Shown here piece after piece: positions 13,501 through 24,520 of a DNA stretch of 64,000 nucleotides. Under the pieces are notes generated by a model, which saw nothing but the letters and a program-made list of their open reading frames with translations, was not told the origin of the DNA and ran no database searches. The first letter of the stretch is position 1; every line of letters starts with the position of its first letter. The stretch comes from Acanthaster planci (Eukaryota; Echinodermata; Asteroidea; Valvatida; Acanthasteridae), in assembly GCF_001949145.1 (NCBI RefSeq), contig NW_019091440.1:1164576-1228575 (forward strand), given 5' to 3'. The position numbers and the translations under genes were made by a program.

Positions 13501-16500
13501 CATTTCCTGGCAGACATAGGAAACTGAAAGTAGGCAGGAAACGTCAACATGTTGGATGTACTCCAACATGGTTATCGGGTTAACAGGGCATCTACTCATC
13601 AACCGTTAAAAACTGGATGGCCAACATCTACCGTAAGCTCCCCATAAATTCAAATGATTATTTCCACACTGCACACCATACCAAATGTGGCTGATAGGAC
13701 AATCCGATTTAGGTTGGGTCTGAAATTGACTACGGCTAGCACCAGTGCATGTACTTTAATATATGCATTGACTAGCCGCTACATAAAAAAGCCAGTTGAT
13801 TCGGACTTCGGCTTCAAACCATGCAAGTGAGATCTTGTGGGATGCTACTCACGAGAAAGTACTGAGAAACCAACTTCTTTTCCCACCTTACGCGATGTGA
13901 TTACCCAGAAGTACCTATCGTTGTTTATCGGGATAACTTTGAAGAAGGTTTCAGGATTACTACAGCATTTAATAGACAGGATCATTTCAATTCATGTTCA
14001 TCTCCGAGAAGTAGATTTTCTTGATTTGATTTTGATTTTATGAATATTTTCAACCATTCAGTGTGACTACTTATCTGGGGGTGCTACTCACCTACATTAT
14101 CTGGGAAAACGGGCTCTTTGTTAATGAGTGTTTTACCCAATGGGCACCCTGTGGGTTTCTATCCATTGTAGGAAATTAACCACCCGGGGGTGCCACTCAC
14201 CTACATTTACTGGGAACACGGACTCTTTGTTGATGAGTGTTTCCACCCATTCCATAAGATGGGTGATGTACTGGTTAGCTGGTAGTGCCGTTGGTTTCTT
14301 AAACTTCTCACCGTCACACCACATGTACTCGTACCTAAGTGGGGCAAACACCAGAACTACGAGTGACGGTACTGTTCAGAACATCTATAATTTTTTCAGA
14401 TGTCACAAAATCCAATGACGTACATGTAGCTTCAGACAAGACTCGCCCGTGCTTGAAAATGGACAGACAGATGGACGGATGTGAACAGCCAGCCAGATAC
14501 ACTTACTTTGGTCCCCCAGACATGATTGGGCAGGACTCATTCGTGCAGTATTCACATATTGTTCCATAGATGAGGTTGATCCGATTGAAGAAGTCAACAA
14601 CTGAAAAACAATCAATCAAACCAAAATGTTGACTTCAAAATTGTGATATGCTGGAACCTTCCATTCATATTGAAATCATCAAATTATATTCTTTTTCAAA
14701 TTTGAATATCAGTACTACAAAATCATCATCGTTGTAAGTTCCAGCCTAAGTCAGATGTACATTGTACCACTGTTTGAAAAAACATGACCGAAGTTTTAAC
14801 CACAGGTAAAAAAGGGCCTTCTACATGTATTTAAGGTTTTTAGGTCTCCAACTCCTACTAAACTGCAGCCTTACACAGACACTGGGAAAGTTCAACTTCA
14901 GACGTGCTCCCCTCAAACAACTGGCAAATACATGTAATTTTGATAAAAACAGATGTGCATTTATGGAGTACATGTACATTACATGTGTACACGTTCAGTG
15001 CCAGATCAGGAAACGTGATCAATTCAAAGATAGAAAAAAAGGCACTGAAATATTACTACAGAGGATATTTTTATGCTTATTCACCTGTCATGCCTGTTAC
15101 AGATGGTTGGCGGTAATGTACATGTACAATGTACCAGCATATCCTATTCCACACAGAGGAACTTGTGATAGGGTACAATTGAACTTTAGATGGAGTGTTT
15201 GATGTGGAATAATAAATTGTTAAATCACTGATCTGAATCCGTCATATAAAGCACTTGACCAGCACTCAAAGTCACATGTACAACTCTCAGTCCAGTCATC
15301 TTGCGAGTATTTTTTTTTCATTTACATATATTTGCTTTTTTTTTCACAATAAACAGCTCAACCTTGGGGTCCAAGAAGAGAAGTCAATGAAGAAATGTTC
15401 AGCTTCCAGTAGGGTCAAAAAACCCAATCCCAATGCCAACCAAGGCGGGATTCGAACCCAGGCCACAGAGTAACAAGGCAAGAAAAGTGCAAGAAAAGCC
15501 CATTGTGCGTAGACACGTAGGCCACATACCATTATCAGGACAAAATCATGAGCACAGAATGCATGTGAACTGTACATTTACAGTACACAGGAACTGACTT
15601 TGTGCAGAATGCCTCGGATCTTTGAACTTTCACATTTGACCCTTTACGCCATAAGAGACACACTACATGTACACCCAGTCTTCTCTGGCTCTTCCTTTCT
15701 GCTTTCCACCAATCAGGTCTCGCCCTTACCGTGGACGGCCAGCCAATCATTCAAGTCCTCTTCGGCTGGTAGCGAGACGACAGCTTTGAGGTCCAAGCCG
15801 GAGTTGAGCGACGCCATCGCCTTTTTGTGGAGCTGGTAGCGTAACGTGCCCGGCTCAAACTTCTTCTTCGGACGAAACGTCTGCATTGTTTAGAAGGAAA
15901 ACAAGAGAAAAAAAAATTGTAATTCAACTGCACTGTTCTAACTAGTAACCTTCTTTTGGTAGTGTGAGTTGCTGGGTAGCTGTTAAAGTTTGGTACTGAA
16001 TCAAAACACTCATATTTTGCATGTGGCTAATTCAAAAAATTAGGGGTCCATTTTTGGTGTGTTCCTGTCACATCTGATATATGATTTTGTAAGTTCAGGA
16101 CACATTTTCTAACTTCCAAGAGTGATGAACTTATGCAAATTATCTGTATGTACTGGGTACCCAACAAATAGTAAAAGTTTGAAATCAATTCTGGTTATGC
16201 TTCCATGTCAAATAACAAAGGTCAGATGTACAAGTAACGGGGACACACAAATGTCACAGTTTTGGACCCCTAATTTCTGGAATTTCCCATGTACATCTAG
16301 ACATACAAGTTCATGTACTGTTACCAATATGTAAACTATGTACATGTGCATACATTCAACTGCCTGGCATGAAAACTGAATTAAGCTACATGTACATACC
16401 TGTGTACACTGTGTTCTCAAATGTACCCCTGTACTGTACACCGTACATGTAAATTGCCCTATGATGAACACAGGCATGTGACTTTGTCAGACTATCCATA

Positions 16501-19500
16501 TGTTTGCAAAACAGTCATGAACTTTATCGCTAGAATGTGATCCGTTCACTTCAGATGGGTGCATACTTCATGCACGACCGTGCCATAAATGAACAAGTGT
16601 ACGCTAAACTAATGGTACGTGTAAATGTATTATAGCACATTGTCATCACAAAAAAGGGCAAAATCTGTACAGTGAGAGTTTGAGAGGGAAAGTCTGTGAC
16701 TGGCTGTCTTTTGGCAAGCCTTGATAAAACTCAGGTCATGGTAAACATCATTGGATCTGACAAAGTACTTTTGTAAGTTCCTCTTAGCTAAAATGGGTTC
16801 TGGGGATAAAAAAAAAATTACTTAAAAGGTTGGGGTCACAGATCTACATACAGTGTAGACCTAACATGATCCAGACGGTGCGATTCTGTTTTGCTTTCAA
16901 TTTTTACAGCTAGACATGTATTGGTACATGTACGAGGCTGGACTTTTCCGAGAAAAAAAAAGGAGTACTGAATTTGAATTCAAGCAAAGCTTTCATTTTG
17001 CTGCAAATTTTCCACATCAACTTCAGAAATCAGTCATCAAGTTATTTGTTACTCATCTGAAATACATATATCCTTTTTGTTTCTACAAGTTGGGGTTTTC
17101 AATTTCATTTTGCCTTTGAGGACAGAAACAAATCAAAAAGTTACTAGTACATGTATGTGGGTAAATCCAGAAATTAGGGGTCCAAAAGTGTGACATTTTT
17201 GTGTCCCTGTTACATCTGACCTTTGTTATTTGACATTGAAAATGGAAATATCACCGGAATTGATTTCAAACTATAACTACATGTATTTGTTTGGCAGGTA
17301 ATTTACACTAATTCACCACTTTTGGAAATTAGAAAATGTGTTCTGAACTTACAAATCATATGTCAGATGTGACAAGGACACAAAAAAATTGGTCCCCTAA
17401 TTTCTGGAATTACCGGTAGCCATGTACAAATCAAACCACAAGGCACGGACTGTCTTGCCACAATTAAAAAAAATACTAGACAGTAATTTATTACTGACTA
17501 GTAAACAAGCAAACATGTACAATGTACTACGCAGAATGAACATGTAGAGTACATGCACCGGTAAGTGTACTTTGTCAACTCATCAGTAATTTACCAAAGT
17601 CAGAAAAACAACCAGATAAATGTACAATTTTTTTATAAGTTCCCTGAAACTGAAACAGGAAGTGCTCAGGCAGGATATGGCTGAATGCGAGACCATCCCT
17701 TTCTTTATTTTCGGAAACGGTTCCTTAAACTTCTGAATACAATGTACAAACGACGGAAAACCTCCAATACTCGACAACGGACACGTACAGTACGGTATGC
17801 CACCATTTAGCCCTTGCCAACCGGTGGCAGAATGACTACCAGCTAAAGACAACAGAGGTGAAGTAAAGCAAACGAAGCAGAATTTAAAAAAAAAATGGTT
17901 AGAAATGCCACTCGTTCAGGTTTTAAATAAATCATAAGGTTTGCTGAATCACGTGTATGTAGGTTCCTGCTATAAATGAATCATTTTTTGTTTCAAATTA
18001 TTATTTTAAGTGTATTCTGCAGTACATTTGTACATGAGTACCTGTACATAACATGTACAGGACAGTACATGGGTACAAAAATAATAGGGCATAATTCATG
18101 ATACAAAAGTATTCTATGGAACAGTGGTCATGCACATGTTTCATGCTCGTACATACTGCAGTACATCTTTGCAGGGAAAAAAGGGCATGTACCCATGTAC
18201 ATGTACCCCGATACTGTGAGGAAACAGAACAGTTTCTAAACATGTTCAAGGTTAACCTGGGCCAACCAGGAAGTGGCTAATTGCTCACACTGCATTGACT
18301 CAGAGTGGGGCATTGTTGACAACAAAAGCGACCAAGAGAAGACTTCTGAATCAAAAAATCAAAATCAAAACCCTGGATGCAACGTCTAATAAATAAACAT
18401 ACTTCTTTTCATGCATTGTATTTCAAGGAAAGAGCTGTAGTTTTGCAAGTCCACATTACACTGAAATAATGGGATCAGCTTCCTTCTTGAAACGTTGCAT
18501 ACCGTGGTACATGTATACGCCTGAACCACAAATCAAAACAGCCATCATTTGGGACAGTGCATGCATAGTACTGTACATGAACATTATAATGCTTAAATAA
18601 TCACCTGAAAAACGCGACGAATCTTGGAGCAATAACCCCCAAAAATACTGCTTTCTTGTGCTTTTGGTGTCTCTAGAATTTGATGCAAGTACAGCACTTT
18701 ATGATTTTGTTGTAATAATTTATAAAACTTGGCAACCTTTTCTTGACATCTGTCATTTTCTTTTTGAACACAACCTCGCTTCAAGTGCAGTTAGACTGAA
18801 ACACTAGGCCCAATACGCACACACATGTACGGCATTATGTGCCATAGTTCTTAAGTTAACCAACCTTATTTACACACAGCACTATTGAGTTTTCTCAGAT
18901 GGAGAATTTTTATCGAATAAAGTAACTGGATTAAAGTACTCTGCTTCTACTTTCTCTCTTTTTCTACTTTGACAGTCACACGTGCACTGCCGTACTGTAA
19001 CATCACCAGTGAACAGTCTGCGTTTGAGGGCAATGTTGCTGTTACCTTATAAGGCACCAAGCCCCAAAAAGGCTCCCCCAAAACGACAAAGACTCAACAA
19101 AGTGCCCGTTAAAACGTCCATCGCCTCCTCCAAATACCCAGGGGGGAAATACATGTAATATAAACTTCAGCGGTACACAATCCTTCTGCAGGAGTAACTA
19201 TAACTCATTATCGAACAAAATCCTTTCACGTTGCATGCCATGCCAAACAAAATTTGTTTTGATTTGGCAAAATAACTGGCCAACTTTAATACGTGACAAC
19301 TTTAGTACTGGGTCTAGGTAAATCTACACGTACATGTAAGGAAAACAAAATTCTTTGAATTTTACCAGCCAAGTTTGAGATCTCAATTAATTTCAAGAAG
19401 CCTTTTGACTCCAATATTGTGCCTCTGAATAAAAGCCAAGTGATGTACACATCCCCAAAAGTCAAATTTAGCAGGGAAAATATTGAAGCTTTCACGTTTA

Positions 19501-20729
19501 AAAAAAAAAAAATTAAAGATTTCAGACAAGCTTCACTGAGTTTGTGCACAGGATGTCAAGTAATGTTGTTATAACTTTTTTTTTCATTCAGTTCTTAACT
19601 TAGAACCCTCTTCAAAGAAGTGTCTAAGTATAAACTCAACATTCAACATGACCAATATTTAGCAATGAATACTTTTCCCCTATATGGCATGTTACATACT
19701 GTACACTGTACATACATCATGTACATGAATCGAGGATGTGTGTAATGTTAAAGTTTGATACTCATAAACTTTTTTTCCCTCTGAAAAAAAGTGCAGAAAA
19801 TTATCTTATCTATGCACTATTGTACATAAATTTACTGTCTTCGGCTTCTGACAGATATCGTGTACTGCTGGTGCCTTGTAGGCTGTTCTTTGTTATTCTA
19901 ATTTCATTGAATGCACATAAGCTTTACTCGAGCTTTTAGATCCTGGCGATTAGCCCTTGTCTTGTACACTGTACCTTGGTCTTAAGCATTACTTCCGCTT
20001 CAATAGGTAAAATAACTAGCTAGCTTTATCAGTGACCACTTCAGTTACTGGGTCTAAGTTTTCATGTGCAAAGGACAAGGTCCTACCTGACCGAAGAAAA
20101 CCTAAAATAACAAAAAACAGCAACAAAACAAAACTCAAACTGTCAGTTAACGACTTTAAAACCAAAGAACAAACACAAATAAAACAAAAGCTGACATTGA
20201 TCAAGTTATGATAATTTTAATTTAGGCCTAGCTCAGAGGCACAGGCCTAATTGGTTACACCTGCTGTCACACAACCTGACAACAAAGCCAAGCAAATTTC
20301 AAAAATAAAAATTAGATTAACAAGAGTCTACCAATGGCTACTGAAAAAGAAACAGTCCTTGTAGGAGGAACGTGATGCAAAACAATACTGATTCATTTGA
20401 AGCCAGCAAAACGGAAATACCTTCATTGTAATTTACCATTTACTTTGCAAAACCCTGTATATGTACACTCAACATGTTCGACCGCGCGTACACACGGTAC
20501 ATTTACCAACTGTACGTGTGATGGTCTATACAACGCATATGGCGAAGTTCGGAAGTGCAACTTCAAGCCGTCGATTGTAACTTTAAAACGACCGTTTCGA
20601 ATCCAAAAATCCTCAGGAACGTCTGTCGTCAACTGCCCAAAGTAATGGTCTAAAACTTTTTATAAATTCTTTCAAATGAATAGAAAATCTCACCCTTTCT
20701 TTTCCACCAAAGAGCCCTTTCAAATCCAT
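10512..20729 (-). CDS. MOB3: MOB kinase activator 3 (MOB3-type), complete, 7 exons
   Basis: Seven minus-strand exons (20694-20729, 15730-15880, 14507-14600, 14201-14334, 12415-12530, 11838-11924, 10512-10541) join in frame at GT-AG sites into 648 nt, 215 aa plus stop, close to the about 216 aa of vertebrate MOB3. Seen in the protein: the N-terminal [12 protein letters not shown] block, [15 protein letters not shown], a Cys-x4-Cys pair (C81, C86, in EYCTNESC), [18 protein letters not shown], and a His-x4-His pair (H163, H168, in HVYIHHF). The two pairs are the known MOB zinc site. The C-terminal [18 protein letters not shown] and [14 protein letters not shown] match MOB3 rather than MOB1, MOB2 or MOB4. 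MOB proteins are small cytosolic adaptors of NDR/LATS and MST-type kinases. MOB3 differs from MOB1 in not being a classical LATS activator. The start ATG is in the 36-nt first exon, which encodes 12 residues ([12 protein letters not shown]) resembling the vertebrate N-terminus. Confidence 0.95.
11086..11213. repeat. 32-bp tandem repeat, 4 copies
   Basis: Four almost identical units starting GGCAAAAGTGTACATGCATG lie in MOB3 intron 6. Confidence 0.95.
11838..11924 (-). CDS. MOB3: MOB3 exon 6
   Basis: The 87-nt phase-0 exon encodes [18 protein letters not shown], then [11 protein letters not shown]. The donor is GTAAGT. Confidence 0.95.
12415..12530 (-). CDS. MOB3: MOB3 exon 5 (zinc histidines)
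   Basis: The 116-nt exon encodes [20 protein letters not shown] followed by [18 protein letters not shown]. It carries the His-x4-His half of the zinc site. Confidence 0.95.
12639..12888 (+). mobile_element. MITE-like foldback family A, copy 1
   Basis: A ~250-bp element in MOB3 intron 4. Its ends are inverted (TGTGGGTAATTCC and GGAATTAACCACA), followed by CAGAAATTAGGGG-type arms. No coding capacity. Two more copies lie at 16021 and 17155. Confidence 0.85.
13205..13380 (+). repeat. Possible interspersed repeat with CTTGCTCAAGGACACAAC motif
   Basis: The motif CTTGCTCAAGGACACAAC is one I recall as frequent in animal interspersed repeats. No second copy is in this window and the limits are not visible. 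Confidence 0.35.
14077..14144 (-). pseudogene. Partial relic copy of MOB3 exon 4 with its donor site
   Basis: About 68 nt repeat the 3' part of exon 4 and its intron flank (compare 14186-14254), including the ACTCAC (GTGAGT) donor. On the minus strand it reads [13 protein letters not shown], with no stop, against [13 protein letters not shown] in the true exon. The 5' part of the exon is missing. It lies about 100 nt downstream in the same intron. It may be a dead duplicate or an alternative 3' exon end; only RNA data would tell. Confidence 0.75.
14201..14334 (-). CDS. MOB3: MOB3 exon 4
   Basis: The 134-nt exon encodes [19 protein letters not shown] and, after an intervening stretch, [14 protein letters not shown]. 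Its 3' half and donor are partly duplicated just downstream, at 14077-14144. Confidence 0.95.
14507..14600 (-). CDS. MOB3: MOB3 exon 3 (zinc cysteines)
   Basis: The 94-nt exon encodes [14 protein letters not shown], then the zinc pair in EYCTNESC, then PIMSGGPK. The donor is GTAAGT. Confidence 0.95.
15437..15530 (-). repeat. Possible tRNA-derived SINE remnant
   Basis: The minus strand carries GGGTTCGAATCCCGCC, a good RNA polymerase III B-box. No convincing A-box and no tRNA fold are seen, so it is not called a tRNA. Confidence 0.3.
15730..15880 (-). CDS. MOB3: MOB3 exon 2
   Basis: The 151-nt exon encodes [12 protein letters not shown] through NDWLAVH. The acceptor is a pyrimidine tract ending AATGCAG and the donor is GTAAGG. 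An ATG inside the acceptor would allow a shorter start (MQTFRP...), but exon 1 gives the family-typical N-terminus. Confidence 0.95.
16021..16291 (-). mobile_element. MITE-like foldback family A, copy 2 (inverted)
   Basis: Same element as at 12639 in the opposite orientation, in MOB3 intron 1. Ends ATGTGGCTAATTC and GGAATTTCCCAT. Confidence 0.85.
17155..17424 (+). mobile_element. MITE-like foldback family A, copy 3
   Basis: Same orientation as copy 1 and closely similar along its length (GACCTTTGTTATTTGA, TTAGAAAATGTGTTCTGAAC). Confidence 0.85.
20694..20729 (-). CDS. MOB3: MOB3 exon 1 (start codon)
   Basis: This exon encodes [12 protein letters not shown] and ends in phase 0 at a GTGAGA donor. 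The start is chosen because its 12 residues fit the LKQVFNKDK-like leader of other MOB3 proteins and it joins in frame to TFRPKKKF. The 5' UTR must extend to the right of 20729; its limit is not visible. Confidence 0.85.
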
Positions 20730-22935
20730 GTTTAGCGTTTCCTCTCTTTCGCAGTATGACCTACATTGACCTCCCTTCGGATTGTACACAAATACATGTA
20801 CATTGTATGTGCTTGGTACTACACAATGTGGTTCACCCACTTCCACCGGTAGCAGGGATGGACTAATTTCTTTACGTACATGACGTAATTTTTAAGAGCT
20901 CTTATTGGATATTATTTTCCCTAGTTGTACCGCGAATCGGCACCTCCGTGTGCGCACTAATACGTGCGCACAGATTGTAGGGGCGCTGAAGGTAGTTTGT
21001 TACCCACAAGGCATAGTAAAGACACCACATCCTTCTAAAAATTTGTGGAAAAGGATTTGCCCATGCCATGTTTAAGGGCGGTGGGCATGAGTGAATACCT
21101 CAGGGTACCGTATATGCTTGTTGATTTAAGAAATGGTTACCAGTGACTGAATTGCTACGGTGGCCTTGAAAAGACTAATGAAAGCCCAAACGTTTTAGAA
21201 AACTCATGAGTTTTCCCGCGATTCAAGTATTATGCAATAATTTTTACTTTCTGAACTTTGGGGACACAACAATAATGGCTCGAATTCTACGGAAATATCG
21301 AGATATATTGGTTAGGCTTTAATTTCGACATAAAACAGCCGTGGGAAGATATTGCCTTTGGCACGGTCTGGTTCGCCGATTATTTTCCCCGCATCTCATA
21401 AAACGCGCTACCGAGTTAAAATCCTGACAATTGTGTACTGAATTGATTTTAGTGAATAAATTAATCAACCCCAAACAGGTGACAGCGGTGGTTAGCGCTG
21501 GACCAACCAACACGGGCAAGACTGGCTTGTTTTCCCGGTTTTGCATTTGGAAACCTCGCCTAATCAACATGTCATCATGTAAGTGAAAATTTCTTGGAAT
21601 AATCCCAAATCGCAAGCGCATTTTCCTAGACGACAGGGAAATCCTTCACTAACATGACTAACGTTTAAGACCATCTAAAAACCAGCGAGTTTGAATTTCT
21701 TTGGGAGAGGGGGTGTAGCTAGGCTAGTATGTTCGAAACTGTTACGACACGTATAGGCCTTAAGTATATGCCACATTTTGAGGGAGGAGGCGCAAATCCC
21801 GGTAGAAAAAACGAAAGCCGTCTTTTGAGTGGAAAAACTACGTGGACGTGCCCCTGGACCTTGATTGTAAAACGCCATTCGGGCGGGATTTGTTTCCCAT
21901 ATTTTGAGTATTCAGCGCCTCAGAATAGTGTTCTTAATTGATGGTGCTATATAAATGCCTATTATTATTATTAAGATGAAAATATTAGGATTCCGGCCCC
22001 CAGGCCTTAGTAATCAAATGATTTATCCGCACTCAGTTACCACTGCACATACATCAACATGATCATTTAAAAGAATCAGGAAGATTCCTTCAAATTTTTT
22101 GAACATTGCTATCCAGTCAGAGGTTACTAAGTTTGGATTGCATGGAGGTGCACTGAAGATATTACAAGCTCAAACACTTAGAAATTGACTGTTAAACCGA
22201 GAATTTATTTCAACTGCAAATCTACTTAAGCATTTAAGGTGATTCTAAATTGTTTTGAAGACTGAAAAGTGCAACTTTTCTAGGGCCTGCATTTCATTTT
22301 AAGAAAAAGGTCACCTTGTTATGAATCATTTTATTTTTGGGATATTATCAAGTATGCTTAATTTTGTATTAAACTTCAAAGTTACAGTAGTACATGGTAT
22401 ATACATATTTGTACCGGTATGCCAGGGGTTTTTATTTAGAGACCACTCAAATTTGAGACAGTCTTCCTGGCCTAAACTGCAAATATACATCGCAGGATCA
22501 TGTCACAGAGAAGAAATGCACAATGCAACATTTTGTGAGAGTCTTTATTTCTGGTGTGTATCAAAGTGGAAGGCAAATGTTGCTTGCTGGGCATTGCCAT
22601 GGTGGTACACGGTGAAACGGTCGTGCTCATCAACTGGCTGAGGCTCCGCCCCTCCATGAGTTGATGCCCCCGCCCTGGTATCAGGAAAGACAACAAAGTC
22701 AACATGTTGAAGTGCTTAGAATTGGTCTTTGTAGGATTTTCTGGACTCTTTTGCTGGTCATTTAGTTTACAAAGCAAAGAATTTTTGTACATGTAACGAG
22801 TTTGAAAGTTGCTGAATGGCACTATTAGTTTGTGTTGTTAGAATCAAAGTAAAATGTAACTAGACTTCATAGGGAAAAAGAAGGAAGACAGGGACGAGAC
22901 ATTATTTCCAACTGATTTAAACTCGAGTATTTAAA

Positions 22936-23063
22936 TTGAAGGTTTGCATGGCTGCCATCTTGCATTCCAGTGCTTTTGTTCCATGGGGTATGCACAAAGC
23001 AGGTTTCCCTATGGAACAAAAGGACTGCCCTGCAAGATGGCTACTAAGCAAAGCCTTTATACG
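22936..23063. mobile_element. Foldback family C, copy 1
   Basis: About 125 bp with arms containing GCATGGCTGCCATCTTGCA and, inverted, TGCAAGATGGCTACTAAGC. TTTTGTTCC lies inside both arms. Confidence 0.8.
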
Positions 23064-24119
23064 CAAATGTACAAACCTGAGCCATTGCCTGTGGGTCTTT
23101 ATCTGCATCTGAGCTAATAATCTTGCCTTTGTGTGATTCACCAGAAAATAGCCCCCTCTTAGCCAGTAGTGTGTGCCTCACATCACAGTCCTACATGTAT
23201 GGCTGCTACTGGGAAGAGAAAAAGAGAAATGATCAAAACGAAAGAAGTTTTCAAGTCAGAAGACTTCCTTGGAAAAACTTGGCCAGGGTTCACATAGCTC
23301 TGCATTTTGCTAAGCTTGATTTGAGCCGATGACCTGTGAAAAGACCCCCACCCTGCACAATCAAAACATGCTAACCACCCTGGGAGAGTACTTAACTGAA
23401 ACAAGAATTCCACTTCAATCCATCCAAGCGGGACCAAAAGAGGGGGGCCGTTTTCCTCAATAGTTGCTCATCGACTGGTGGCATGATTATGCCTCATGGT
23501 CGTGTCTTTACAACAAGATGCCATTTAGTTTGAAAACTCACACTACATGTAGGCATGGTTCATTTCTCCTGATCAGAGGCTCCGGTGGCGGGACCGGGGG
23601 GGGGTCCCCTTCCCTCACTCCTGAAAAGGTAGTTATCTTGCCCCTACCAGCCCTCGGAGGTACATGTACATTGCAACTTTATAATTGTGACCCACCATCC
23701 CAAAACCAGGCTGAAGTCGGTATTTGTGATGTTGGACAATTCCTCTCCTTCAGCTTTTTTTTTCACACTTTAAAGAGATCCATGTTTTAATCGAAATTCT
23801 GTCTGCAGAAAGCTTCGGACTGGTAGGGATAGCTGTGAAACTGCTGTGAAAATCTGAACAGTGGAAGTTCCACTATTTTAGGGTTATGAAGTTAGGGACG
23901 GTGAGTCACTTTTGTACTCTTTTCAGTCTAATGGGCGGGGCTTGCCCCCTGTTAAAACCATTCCACTGCTGCTGATCAGCAGGCTTCTGCTCAAAACTAA
24001 AGCGAATAATTCCCTTAACCCTAACAGCCCTGAATCCTCCAATTTTAATATAATTTTGCACACACCCTAGGGAGTTAGGGCTAAATGCCGCAATAAACCA
24101 ACAATTTTATTTCTACAAA

Positions 24120-24520
24120 TGTGACCCGCTCTGCGAAAAAGGGTATTAATGGACACGGTGCTATTTCACACTGAGGGCTTTTTAGGACAGAGTGATTTTT
24201 TACTTCTTGGTTTATTAGCTTCTATTATATCAGCACATTCACAATTCATACAAGAAACCTAACTGTTGCTGTGGGTATCAAGAGACTTCCTTCTTGGCTG
24301 ATTTCTTTTTCCACTTCCTGTGTTTAAAGGGCTTTATCTCTGAAAGCAATTCTGCTGATGTGTATGATATGATTATGCAAATATGTCTCCAGATTGCAAA
24401 GTGCCTCAGAGTTCAAACCAACATCAAATTACAGCTTATAATGTAACCACTTCAACTGTGTATGTACCTCATTTGAAAAAAAAAAAGGCCCATCATACCC
24501 ATTTTGTGGAGCCGGTCACA
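24120..24520. mobile_element. ~400-bp element with TGTGACC inverted ends
   Basis: Ends TGTGACCCGCTCTGCGAAAA and TTTTGTGGAGCCGGTCACA are inverted copies. Similar end motifs (GCAGAGTGGGTCAC and its complement) occur at 5032, 5640 and 5878, suggesting related decayed elements there. Confidence 0.65.
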
